Shown piece after piece: positions 51,770 to 59,639 of a DNA stretch of 64,000 bases. The first letter of the stretch is position 1, and every line of letters begins with the position of its first letter. The notes under the pieces were generated by a model. The model had not been told where the DNA came from. It saw nothing but the letters and a program-made list of their open reading frames with translations, and did not search any database. The stretch covers positions 3,162,001 through 3,226,000 of the forward strand of contig NZ_OY762555.1 in assembly GCF_963666015.1 (NCBI RefSeq), written 5' to 3'. The DNA comes from an uncultured Sphaerochaeta sp. Lineage in GTDB: Bacteria > Spirochaetota > Spirochaetia > Sphaerochaetales > Sphaerochaetaceae. The translations under genes and the position numbers were made by a program.

Positions 51770-52786
51770 TCATTGTTGTAACTGCTTCTTTCCGTCCTTG
51801 ATGATCACCTTTGCATTGGCGAGCAACGACTTGTCGATGGTGATCCCAAGTGCATCAGCGGTATCGAGATTGAACCATAATTCAAATTGGGCGGGATCTT
51901 CGAAGAAAATGGATCCGATATCCTTGGGATTTTCGCCCCGTATGATTCGCTCAACCACTTTTCCTGTCTCTACCCCAACGGTGTAGTAATTGAAACCCCA
52001 GCTCATCAGGAAGTCAATGTTTTCACTGCTGGTGGTGTCAGTATTGAAGAGCGGCACACCTGCCTTCATGCAGACCTCACTTACGCTGGGAATGGCACTG
52101 ACAACGGTGTTGTCGATTGCCACGTACATTGCATCCACGCGGTCGATGATGGATTGGGCAGCCATCTTTACCTCGCTTGAGTTGCTGATTGCTGCTGATA
52201 CGAATTTGATTCCATTTGCTTCGCTGATTTCTCTGGCCATCTCCATCTGCACTACACCATTGGCTTCGCTGCTGGTATAGATCATTCCCAGGGTCTTTGG
52301 TTTGACAATGGAAAAATAGGTCTCCAGTTGTAATTCAAGAGGGTTCAGGTCAGAGACTCCCGCAATATTCGTCTCTTCAGTCTTCGTATAGTCAACAACC
52401 AAGCCTGCTGCTAAGGGATCGGTGATCGCCCCGAATACCACTGGCTTTTCCTTGATGATCTGGGCAAGTGCCTGAGCCGCCGGGGTAGCGATACCAACCA
52501 CGATATCCTTGTTGTCACTCTTGAATTTCTGGGCAATGGCAATTGCTGTAGCAATTTCACCGTTACAGTTCTGGTTGTCAAATGTAACTGAGAAATCACT
52601 TGATGCAAGCTGGTCCATGATTCCTTGTTCAATTGCATCGAGGGCAGGGTGGCTGACCAATTTGGAAATGCCGATGGTATAGGATTTCTTCATCCCCATT
52701 ACGGGATCTGTTTCAGTAGCAGGCTGTGCAATCAGGTAGGTTCCGATAAGCAAGAACGTCAAAAGCAGGATGCTTGTTTTTTTCAT
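51770..52786 (-). CDS. ABC transporter substrate-binding protein (TrpX-like), distal copy
   Basis: A 338-residue exported protein of the same PF04392 group. Signal peptide MKKTSILLLTFLLIGTYLIA. The mature part repeats the proximal copy almost segment by segment (YTIGISKLVSHPALDAIEQGIMD, GIATPAAQALAQII, ISNSSEVKMAAQSIIDRVDAMYVAIDNTVVSAIPS), so this is a tandem duplication that has diverged. SD GGAGATGG precedes the ATG. It has its own promoter and terminator and could present a different ligand to the same permease. Confidence 0.88.
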   Translation of the reverse strand: MKKTSILLLTFLLIGTYLIAQPATETDPVMGMKKSYTIGISKLVSHPALDAIEQGIMDQLASSDFSVTFDNQNCNGEIATAIAIAQKFKSDNKDIVVGIATPAAQALAQIIKEKPVVFGAITDPLAAGLVVDYTKTEETNIAGVSDLNPLELQLETYFSIVKPKTLGMIYTSSEANGVVQMEMAREISEANGIKFVSAAISNSSEVKMAAQSIIDRVDAMYVAIDNTVVSAIPSVSEVCMKAGVPLFNTDTTSSENIDFLMSWGFNYYTVGVETGKVVERIIRGENPKDIGSIFFEDPAQFELWFNLDTADALGITIDKSLLANAKVIIKDGKKQLQQ

Positions 52787-52811
52787 AGTCCATCTCCTCT
52801 GTGATGACGTT

Positions 52812-52840
52812 ACTATATATAGAAACTAGAAGGAGTGCAA
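52812..52840 (-). promoter_or_regulatory. Promoter of the distal TrpX-like gene
   Basis: On the minus strand TTGCAC (52835-52840), 17 nt, TATAGT (52812-52817). Same -10 hexamer as the proximal copy, different -35. Confidence 0.6.
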
Positions 52841-52890
52841 GTATCTATGCGTAGAAACATGAACTTTTTCTGTAATGAAGTAAAAAGAAA

Positions 52891-52911
52891 CTCCCCGGGG
52901 AGTCCGGGGAG
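52891..52911 (-). terminator. Terminator after the acidic protein gene
   Basis: CTCCCC (52891-52896) pairs with GGGGAG (52906-52911) over a 9-nt loop that also contains GGGGAG. On the minus strand it is followed by TTTCTTTTT; a T run also follows on the plus strand, so it may work both ways. Confidence 0.65.
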
Positions 52912-52934
52912 AGGTTTTTCAGGGTCATTCTGGA

Positions 52935-53222
52935 TTAGATAAAGTCATCTTCTTCAAATGCATCGGTCTCATCGAAATCATCATTTTCGTCGTAAAACTC
53001 ATCCTCGTAGGACTCATCTCCATCAACCATGAACCCATCATCGAGCAAGTCGTCGTCTTCTTCATCCTCATCGAGCATTTCATCATCGTCATCACCGAAA
53101 TCAATTACCTCAGGAGCATCAAATAGATCGGCAAGATAAGCATCTTCCTCATCCTCTAGCCTGCTGAAATAACGATCTTCCTCATCATCGAGCTCATCAT
53201 CTTCATCACGGTATTTAGCCAT
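52935..53222 (-). CDS. Very acidic small protein
   Basis: A 95-residue protein in which about 51 residues are Asp or Glu by my count, mixed with Phe, Tyr and Leu; only four basic residues, all in the first third. It begins MAKYRDEDDELDDEED. It has no signal peptide or membrane segment. A strong SD (AAGGAG), its own promoter and terminator show that it is a real, separately expressed gene. Such proteins can act as DNA or RNA mimics, chaperone-like tails or metal buffers; nothing here decides. The ATG 53222 is used, not the longer frame from 53267, since the SD fits it. Confidence 0.75.
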   Translation of the reverse strand: MAKYRDEDDELDDEEDRYFSRLEDEEDAYLADLFDAPEVIDFGDDDDEMLDEDEEDDDLLDDGFMVDGDESYEDEFYDENDDFDETDAFEEDDFI

Positions 53223-53262
53223 GTCGTTACTCCTTGAAATCAGATTAAAATCCCACACCTCC

Positions 53263-53291
53263 AACATAAGAGAAGGTACTCAGGTTGTCAA
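53263..53291 (-). promoter_or_regulatory. Promoter of the acidic protein gene
   Basis: On the minus strand TTGACA (53286-53291, consensus), 17 nt, TATGTT (53263-53268). Predicted leader of about 34 nt. Confidence 0.65.
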
Positions 53292-53314
53292 TTAGTTGTA
53301 TTGGTTTGAGTGTA

Positions 53315-53343
53315 TGGACAGGTAAGAATCACACTGCTATGAT
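53315..53343 (+). promoter_or_regulatory. pdxA promoter, leaderless type
   Basis: TGGACA (53315-53320), 17 nt, TATGAT (53338-53343), then 6 nt and the pdxA ATG at 53350. No SD is present, so the mRNA probably starts at the ATG. Confidence 0.65.
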
Positions 53344-53349
53344 GCGAAT

Positions 53350-54378
53350 ATGGAAACAAAACGATGGTATCTGGCTGTCCCTCTTGGGGACCCAGCAGGG
53401 ATTGGTCCTGAGATTGTGCTGAAGGCTATGCAAAGAGTACATCTTCCTCCTTCCATGGGAATGGTGGTAATCGGTGATTTATCTCTCTTGAAGAAGGTGT
53501 CTACTGATTTGGGCATCCCTTCTGATTTTGATGCTGTGGTTGTTGATGACAATTCCTTGGTTCGTGCAATCGAAAGCGGCAGTCGTCATATTCTATATTC
53601 CCAGAATATATTGGATATGCATCGATTCAGTTACGGAGAGATACAGGCAATGTGTGGCCGAGCTGCCTACCATGCAGTAGAGGAAGCGGTTCGGCTTATT
53701 ACCAGCGGACATGCTCATGCCATGGTAACACCACCACTTCATAAGGAAGCCTTGAAAGCCGCCGGTGTCGACCATATTGGATACACCGAAATTCTCAGTG
53801 CGCTCAGCGGGACCAAGCGTGCAATAACGATGTTCGATACGCTTGGATTGAAAATATTCTTCCATAGCAGGCATCTTTCATTACGCCAGGCATGTGATGC
53901 GGTGACAAAGGAGTCATTGTTGGAGACCATCCTTGAGTGCGATGCAATAACGAAGAATCATGGCGGTGCATTCAGAAATGAGCTCAGCCTTGCAGTTGCG
54001 GGTCTGAATCCGCATTGTGGGGAGCATGGCCTCTTTGGCGATGAAGAAGAGCGAGCCATCGAACCTGCCATCCTGGAAGCCAGAAAGCGTGGGGTGAATG
54101 TAGCCGGACCCATTGGAGCCGATTCAGTCTTCTACCAAGCAAGGGTCGGAAAATATAGGGCAGTAATCTCCCTTTATCATGACCAAGGACATATTGCTGC
54201 AAAGACCTATGATTTCAACCAGACCATCTCAATTACCTGGAACCTTCCATTCCTGAGAACCAGTGTGGATCATGGAACTGCCTTTGACATTGCAGGGAAG
54301 AATCTTGCCGATGCTGCTGGCATGGTCCGAGCATTGGAGGCAGCAGCAGACTACCTCCAGGTAGAAGGAGAGAAATGA
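53350..54378 (+). CDS. pdxA: PdxA-family 4-phosphohydroxy acid dehydrogenase
   Basis: A 342-residue enzyme of the PdxA family: PLGDPAGIGPEIV at the start, TPPLHKEALKAAGVDHIGYTEIL, metal-site histidines, GLNPHCGEHGLFG (usually NPHAGE) and SLYHDQGHIAAK. True PdxA works in vitamin B6 synthesis; the PdxA2 branch oxidises 4-phospho-D-threonate or erythronate. No pdxJ or kinase gene of either pathway is adjacent, so the branch is open. It starts the unit pdxA-lipoprotein-cobO; the next gene overlaps by 4 nt. Confidence 0.88.
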   Translation: METKRWYLAVPLGDPAGIGPEIVLKAMQRVHLPPSMGMVVIGDLSLLKKVSTDLGIPSDFDAVVVDDNSLVRAIESGSRHILYSQNILDMHRFSYGEIQAMCGRAAYHAVEEAVRLITSGHAHAMVTPPLHKEALKAAGVDHIGYTEILSALSGTKRAITMFDTLGLKIFFHSRHLSLRQACDAVTKESLLETILECDAITKNHGGAFRNELSLAVAGLNPHCGEHGLFGDEEERAIEPAILEARKRGVNVAGPIGADSVFYQARVGKYRAVISLYHDQGHIAAKTYDFNQTISITWNLPFLRTSVDHGTAFDIAGKNLADAAGMVRALEAAADYLQVEGEK

Positions 54379-55529
54379 TGAAACGATTGGTACCTGTGTT
54401 CCTGGTTCTGTTTTTTATCTTGGTCCTCAGTGGTTGCGCAACTTCTGTGAGGGTTCGTCATATGGTCCCGGGTGAAGTGGATCTTAATGGAAGTAGGAGT
54501 CTAGCCGTCTCTTCAACCTCCATGTACCGGTTCCCTTACGGCAGACCATTAAGCCCATGGGTCAGTGGATTGCATGAGACCGATTTTACGCTCTCCACAG
54601 GCTATGACCCTAATCTTTCAGAGCGTATTGCCACTCTTGCGACAAGGGAGATTGTAAAGGCTGTGAGTGATACCCGCTATTTCTCAATACTGGCCCCGGA
54701 GGCTACCGATGCCTATCTCAGTTTGTCAAAAGTCGGAGAGGATAGTGTTCGCTTGATGCGAGAGAAGGGGTTTGACCTGCTCTTGAACAGTGAAATTTCC
54801 TACATGGATATGGAAGAGCGCGTCGAAGGGATTGATAGACGAGAGTTTGTTACCGATAGTAGTGGCATCAGCAGTGATCAAGTCACAAAGCGAGAGTATT
54901 ACCTTATACAGGAAGCTACCCTTGGACTTTCATACACCATAACCAGTTTGCAAGATGGTAGAATATTGGCAAGCAAAAGCTTTACAGACAAAGAAGAGGA
55001 GCAAACCAAGATTGGGACGCGATACTATGCCACTGATGGTAGTAGCTATCGTGATGAGAGGAATTACAGCAGTGGTTTGGCTCCCTCTTTTGATTCTCTC
55101 TTTTTTCAGATTATCGAGCGTGCAACAGACAAGATGGCACTCTACCTTGCTCCCTCCTGGGAGACCCAATATCTTTCACTGATGAAGAATAAGGAAAAGC
55201 TTTCAGCAGCAGATATGGCACACCAATTTGCCAAGGATGGAGAATACCAAAGAGCGTATCAGCAGTTCCTGTCGATCTGGCAACAAGCGCGACACCTTAG
55301 TAGTGGATACAATGCCTCATTGATGCTTGCCGCATTGGGAGAGCTTCAGGGGTCTGTAGATCTTATGAATGATGTGTACAACTCAACGGGTGATAAACGA
55401 GCCCATGATACGCTCCTGATCCTGCAACAAGCATTGAGCCAGGACCAACTTGCCCAACAGCAGATAAGCGGGGACCCGGTGGATGATGGACAGGGTGTAA
55501 CGATGACTCAATATATGGTAATGGAGTAG
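54375..55529 (+). CDS. Lipoprotein with tail repeat-like helices, unknown function
   Basis: A 384-residue lipoprotein: signal MMKRLVPVFLVLFFILVLSGC with lipobox LSGC, mature start ATSVRVRHMVPGEVDL. The middle (about 50-260) is a mixed fold with the segments MVPGEVDLNGSRSLAVSS and YDLLL-type strands (GFDLLLNSEISYMDMEE), as in spirochaete and Bacteroidetes lipoproteins related to CsgG-like or DUF6340 proteins (recalled, not searched). The C-terminal 110 residues are helical and TPR-like (AHQFAKDGEYQRAYQQFLSIW). SD AAGGAGAG precedes the ATG, which overlaps pdxA by 4 nt. Confidence 0.75.
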   Translation: MMKRLVPVFLVLFFILVLSGCATSVRVRHMVPGEVDLNGSRSLAVSSTSMYRFPYGRPLSPWVSGLHETDFTLSTGYDPNLSERIATLATREIVKAVSDTRYFSILAPEATDAYLSLSKVGEDSVRLMREKGFDLLLNSEISYMDMEERVEGIDRREFVTDSSGISSDQVTKREYYLIQEATLGLSYTITSLQDGRILASKSFTDKEEEQTKIGTRYYATDGSSYRDERNYSSGLAPSFDSLFFQIIERATDKMALYLAPSWETQYLSLMKNKEKLSAADMAHQFAKDGEYQRAYQQFLSIWQQARHLSSGYNASLMLAALGELQGSVDLMNDVYNSTGDKRAHDTLLILQQALSQDQLAQQQISGDPVDDGQGVTMTQYMVME

Positions 55530-55532
55530 TAA

Positions 55533-56078
55533 TTGAAAGCAATACAATCCTCTCTGATTCTGGTCTATACGGGTGATGGGAAGGGGAAGACCTCTTCTGC
55601 AATGGGACAGTTGATTCGTGCCTTAGGTCACGGTGCTCGTTGTGCAGTTGCCCAATTCATCAAGAAAGACCCCGCTCTCCTGGATAGCGGTGAGTATCGC
55701 ATCCTCAAGCAACTTGAGGTGCCATGGAAACAGTTCGGTACTGGGTTTTCCTGGGAAGGGGACAACAATGCAAAGAATGCTGAGTTGGCTAAGAAAGGAT
55801 GGCAGCAGGTGAAGCGTTGGATATCTTCTGCTTCCTATGATTTGATTGTCCTTGACGAATTCACGTACACACTCTCCCTTGGATACCTTGACTGTGAGGA
55901 AGTCTGTCTTTGGCTTGCAGACCACAAGAACAAGGAAGGATTTCCTCATATCGTTATCACCGGGAGAAATGCTCCACCCCAATTGATATCTGTCGCAGAC
56001 ATGGTCAGTGAACTGACTGAGGTAAAGCATCATCTCTCTGGTGCAAAGCGCTCTGCGCAACCGATGATTGAATTTTAG
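55533..56078 (+). CDS. cobO: Corrinoid adenosyltransferase (CobO/BtuR type)
   Basis: A 181-residue CobA/CobO/BtuR-type ATP:corrinoid adenosyltransferase, which adds the adenosyl group to cobalamin. The P-loop GDGKGKTSS (14-22) is the family hallmark, with VLDEFTYTLSLGYL and VITGRNAPPQLI further on. Start: TTG 55533, with GGAG 6 nt before. It ends the pdxA unit. No other cobalamin genes are near, so it probably serves salvage. Confidence 0.92.
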   Translation: MKAIQSSLILVYTGDGKGKTSSAMGQLIRALGHGARCAVAQFIKKDPALLDSGEYRILKQLEVPWKQFGTGFSWEGDNNAKNAELAKKGWQQVKRWISSASYDLIVLDEFTYTLSLGYLDCEEVCLWLADHKNKEGFPHIVITGRNAPPQLISVADMVSELTEVKHHLSGAKRSAQPMIEF

Positions 56079-56122
56079 TCACTGTTTGATAGCCTAATTC
56101 CTTATAATGCTCCTTTTATCCT

Positions 56123-56150
56123 TTCACATTTTTAAGATTGCGGATATAAT
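56123..56150 (+). promoter_or_regulatory. Promoter of the PHP-RloAB operon
   Basis: TTCACA (56123-56128), 16 nt, TATAAT (56145-56150). Predicted start near 56157; SD AAGGAG lies right after it. Confidence 0.55.
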
Positions 56151-56170
56151 CACGGCAAGGAGTTTTGTCT

Positions 56171-56803
56171 ATGGGTATCTGTGACATGCACTGCCATCTT
56201 TTGCCTGAGATTGACGATGGCTACCTCTCACGAGAACAGTTTATTCGTATGCTGAATCTCTATCAGCTCTCAGGCGTCACGGCAATAGCCTTTACTCCCC
56301 ATATCTACAATCCGTATGTGACCACAAACATTTCTAAGCTGAGAGAGACCTACGAGTGGGCAAAGAATGAAGCGGATGCTTTAGGAATACAGACCTACTT
56401 GGGCAGTGAACTCTTTGTCGGTGAGCAGGAGAAGCTCAAGACGGTTCCCATTGATGGGAGGTTTGCGTTGGTGGAGTTTGGGCTTTCCTTGCCACCACCC
56501 AGATTGTTGGAACGGTTGCAGCAACTTACTGAGATGCACTATCGTCCACTTATAGCGCATGTTGAACGGTATCTTTGGTTGAATCCAAAGAGCGCAATGT
56601 TGCAACGTTTGCGCTCCCTCGGTTGTTTATTACAGACAAACGTTGAAGCTGTGGAGAGCGGACTCTCGCTTCCCTATTTGGAACTTGGTTTGATTGATGT
56701 GATCGCCACAGACAATCATGGCGATGAAACCCTTCCATCTCGCTTGATGGATGCCATCGAGAAATGGCCATCAGTGGGGCGGAGTATGCAAAATCTTTGG
56801 TGA
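56171..56803 (+). CDS. PHP-domain tyrosine-protein phosphatase (CpsB/YwqE type)
   Basis: A 210-residue Mn-dependent phosphatase of the PHP superfamily. Metal ligands: DMHCHLLPEIDDG at the N-terminus, FTPHIYNP, a glutamate in GSELF, HVERY and the late DNHG (in IATDNHGDE). CpsB/YwqE enzymes dephosphorylate BY-kinases that control polysaccharide export. The only visible kinase is at 8.5 kb. I took ATG 56171, which SD AAGGAG fits. It is the first gene of a five-gene operon; its neighbours are not polysaccharide genes. Confidence 0.85.
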   Translation: MGICDMHCHLLPEIDDGYLSREQFIRMLNLYQLSGVTAIAFTPHIYNPYVTTNISKLRETYEWAKNEADALGIQTYLGSELFVGEQEKLKTVPIDGRFALVEFGLSLPPPRLLERLQQLTEMHYRPLIAHVERYLWLNPKSAMLQRLRSLGCLLQTNVEAVESGLSLPYLELGLIDVIATDNHGDETLPSRLMDAIEKWPSVGRSMQNLW

Positions 56804-56832
56804 ATCCACCTATGGGTATGAGGAGGTAGCGT

Positions 56833-58080
56833 ATGCTGCTGGATATGACTATTGCGAACTTCAAGTCCGTAAAGTCTGCGCAAACCATTTCTTTTGAAGC
56901 GGTCAGGGACAATAGGTTCCCCGAGTCAAAAGTTGTCGAAGTCACTGAGAAACTGAAGCTGATCAAGACAGCAGCCATTGTAGGTCCCAATGGAGCTGGA
57001 AAAAGCACTTTCGTACGTGCGCTTGAAGCCTTGAAAGGAATTGTATGTGCAACAGAGGAGACGGAGAACCCTCTCCAGATTCTCAGTGGTACATCATTCG
57101 CCTATTCCGAGGAGAAGGGACAGCCAGCAACCATTATCATCAGAGTGCTGGTAGATCGTGAGGAAGAGAGTGGGGAGCCAACCATAGCTCAGTACACATT
57201 GGTAAGCGATCGGGAAAAAATTTTCGAGGAATCCCTCTACCATCTCATTGGTCGTTCAAAACGAATGATGTTCGAAAGGAAGGTTGACGAAAATAGCATC
57301 CTCCTCGATGAGCAAGAACTGACCTACAAGTATCGCTGGGGCAAGATGTATCGTGGTGATAAGAAGCGCTTGGTTGGAAAGGTTGACGAGAAGCACTCAT
57401 TCCTGGCAGCCTCTGCCCAGAAAGGCAGTGATACCACCTCTTTGCTCTACACATGGTTGAGTGACAGCCTGCATCTGCTCCCTATGGGTGTTTCAAACAT
57501 TAGTGAGAAATATCTCATCAACCGTTTGAGTGAACATCCTGAGTGGGTACAGCAGTTGATCAACTTCCTTTGGAGTGTTGATATCACCGACATCCGTGAC
57601 ATCAGGGTCAAGGATGAGAGAATCATCTTTGTCCATACCAATGTAACACAACACTATGCCTCCTATTTCTCCTTGGAGAGTTTGAGTCTCAGGCGCCTGT
57701 GTCTTATGGGGGTTGCCTTTTTTGATGCCTTCACCCGGAACCAGACATTGGTGATCGATGATTTTGGCATGTTGTTGCATCCTGATGTTCTCTGTCACAT
57801 TGTGGATATATTCGAGGCAAGCAACCTTGGGTATGGTTCCCAGATGCTCGTGGTTGATTGCAACCCCTCTCTGCTCAAGCCGGGATTGCTCAGGCGTGAT
57901 GGTGTCTACTTTGCTGAAAAGAATAGTGAGAGTGCCACCGTTTACTTCAGTCTGGCCAATTTCAAGTATTCAAGAAGCAAAGACAAGACGCAGAGTCAGT
58001 ACATGAACGGAGCATTCGGAGCTCTTCCGATTCTCTCGGAGTTCTCTTTTGTGGACACAAGCAAGGATAAGGAGGAGTAA
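56833..58080 (+). CDS. RloA-like AAA ATPase with altered catalytic residues
   Basis: A 415-residue ABC-type AAA ATPase (AAA_15/AAA_21 group). It opens MLLDMTIANFKSVKSAQTISF, with Walker A GPNGAGKST (51-59). The Walker B is LVIDDFGMLLHP (306-317): the position of the usual glutamate after D309 is D310, and the usual switch-histidine segment TTHN is VVDCNP (340-345), with no histidine. ATP binding may be kept, hydrolysis reduced (inference). SD GAGGAGG precedes the ATG. The RloB-like gene follows after 2 nt. Such pairs (RloA/RloB, also AbiL) are linked with phage defence. Confidence 0.78.
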   Translation: MLLDMTIANFKSVKSAQTISFEAVRDNRFPESKVVEVTEKLKLIKTAAIVGPNGAGKSTFVRALEALKGIVCATEETENPLQILSGTSFAYSEEKGQPATIIIRVLVDREEESGEPTIAQYTLVSDREKIFEESLYHLIGRSKRMMFERKVDENSILLDEQELTYKYRWGKMYRGDKKRLVGKVDEKHSFLAASAQKGSDTTSLLYTWLSDSLHLLPMGVSNISEKYLINRLSEHPEWVQQLINFLWSVDITDIRDIRVKDERIIFVHTNVTQHYASYFSLESLSLRRLCLMGVAFFDAFTRNQTLVIDDFGMLLHPDVLCHIVDIFEASNLGYGSQMLVVDCNPSLLKPGLLRRDGVYFAEKNSESATVYFSLANFKYSRSKDKTQSQYMNGAFGALPILSEFSFVDTSKDKEE

Positions 58081-58082
58081 TA

Positions 58083-58730
58083 ATGGCACGCAAACGCATA
58101 TCCCAAAAACCACGCAGGACCGTTCTGGTGGTGACGGCAACTGAGGCGGAAGCCCTCTACTTTTCCCAAATGCGCAAGGACTGCCGCTATGCAAATATGA
58201 CAGTGGTATGGGAACCTGATTACAAGGATCTTGCCCACTTGATTACCTTGGCTGGTCAAATGCGGAACAAGGAGAAGTACAGCAGCGTATGGTTGGTCTT
58301 CGGTTTCGCAGACCTGCATGTCTCTGTACAGGACGTAAAGAAAGTAATGCCCCTTGCAGAGAAGAAAAAGGTTCGTCTGGCTTGGAACAATCCATCCCTA
58401 CCTCTTTGGTACCTGCTGCACCTGCAGACTCCCAAGGGCTTCGTGAATGACCCTGTCCTGATTGAGAGTGCACTTTCTAAGCAATTCCCTGCCTTTAGGG
58501 GGGATGCGTCCTATCTCTTGGATGAAGGACTTGACCTGCATCTGAAACTTTATTCAGCGAAGTCGAAGGCTGCGGTGAATGCATCTTCCTATAATGCGCT
58601 CGTAGCAACGCAGGTAGGATTAGCCCCTACCAACATGGTGGCATTGTTGAATGATATCACTGATATTTGCGGGTTGGCTGATCTGACACACAATCAGAAG
58701 CGCCTAGGCCTCAACAAGAATAAAGGATAG
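58083..58730 (+). CDS. RloB-like protein with degenerate TOPRIM-type residues
   Basis: A 215-residue protein I place in the RloB family by the sequence NNPSLPLWYLLHL (102-114, family-like NPxxELWxLLHF) and by following a RloA-like ATPase. The residues expected to bind metal are altered: VVTATEAEALYF (16-27) for the EGexTEpxYF pattern, VFGFADLH (72-79) for VFDxDD, and LPLW for FELW. So nuclease activity may be lost. SD AAGGAGG; 2 nt after the ATPase gene; the LuxR gene follows after 4 nt. Family placement and consensus are from memory. Confidence 0.6.
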   Translation: MARKRISQKPRRTVLVVTATEAEALYFSQMRKDCRYANMTVVWEPDYKDLAHLITLAGQMRNKEKYSSVWLVFGFADLHVSVQDVKKVMPLAEKKKVRLAWNNPSLPLWYLLHLQTPKGFVNDPVLIESALSKQFPAFRGDASYLLDEGLDLHLKLYSAKSKAAVNASSYNALVATQVGLAPTNMVALLNDITDICGLADLTHNQKRLGLNKNKG

Positions 58731-58734
58731 GACA

Positions 58735-59628
58735 GTGAGCGGACTCTTGCTGCTGGTCTACATGCTTGCGTTCGGTCTAGGGTGCATGACATTGGCCTTG
58801 GCCATTGTGTACCGCCTTGCGAACGCAAAGAGGTGGGCAACCTATTTTATTATCTGTCATGCATCCCTTTTGGGATGTATGATGTTGTTGGCGCTACAGG
58901 TGCTCAGCCAAATGTTTCTCAGTGGAGTTGCCTATTCGGTAGTTTCAATCATCATCACTTCAGTGTTTCTTGCTGATCTTGCCTTCCTTATCGTTTTCAT
59001 CCCGTACTTTACAACTTGGGTGATAGCCCACCCGTGGAGAAATCCGTACAAAGGTTTGTTTTTTTTCCTTGCTGCCATCTATCTTGGATTGGGGATTGCA
59101 CGGGAGATCACGGGAAAGATGGCATTGGACCAGGCGATGCTTTTTGTGTTTGTTTTCGTCATGGGCTTCAGTTTGATAGTCATGTCGCGGAACATCAAGA
59201 CGATTGAGAACAAGACTGCTCGAGCTTCAGCGCTTGCCATCATCATCGTGAGTGCTTCCATGGTGCCTGCAATTCTGTTGGCTCTCTTTTTTCCTGCACT
59301 CAAGCCATTTCTCTTTGGTGTCTACTTTCTTGCACTCTCCATCACGATCATGACATTCCTATTCATTACATTCGTAAGGATTGGCCGTGATGATAGGGCT
59401 CAGAAACCAAAAACTGAATTGAGTCTTGGTGATCTTGAGGAGTATCATATAACGGAGAGGGAATTCTCGGTTATACAGTTGATCAGCAAAGGTTTGACCA
59501 ATAAGGAGATTGCAGGTGAACTGGGGATCAGCGCAAATACGGTGAACAACCACGTGGCAAACATCTATGGGAAGACCCAGGTCAGAAGCCGTATAGACTT
59601 ATTGAATCTGTTGAAACAGAGTTGGTAG
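58735..59628 (+). CDS. Membrane-anchored LuxR-type regulator
   Basis: A 297-residue protein with about seven hydrophobic segments (roughly 3-25, 33-55, 65-92, 104-120, 130-148, 160-182 and 188-212) and a C-terminal LuxR/GerE helix-turn-helix (about 235-297): ITEREFSVIQLISKGLTNKEIAGELGISANTVNNHVANIYGKTQ. There is no receiver or autoinducer domain; the membrane part is probably the sensor, and the DNA is bound at the membrane. GTG start at 58735 with SD AAGGA. It lies between RloB-like and hydrolase genes. Confidence 0.83.
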   Translation: MSGLLLLVYMLAFGLGCMTLALAIVYRLANAKRWATYFIICHASLLGCMMLLALQVLSQMFLSGVAYSVVSIIITSVFLADLAFLIVFIPYFTTWVIAHPWRNPYKGLFFFLAAIYLGLGIAREITGKMALDQAMLFVFVFVMGFSLIVMSRNIKTIENKTARASALAIIIVSASMVPAILLALFFPALKPFLFGVYFLALSITIMTFLFITFVRIGRDDRAQKPKTELSLGDLEEYHITEREFSVIQLISKGLTNKEIAGELGISANTVNNHVANIYGKTQVRSRIDLLNLLKQSW

Positions 59629-59639
59629 GAGGAAGCTTT

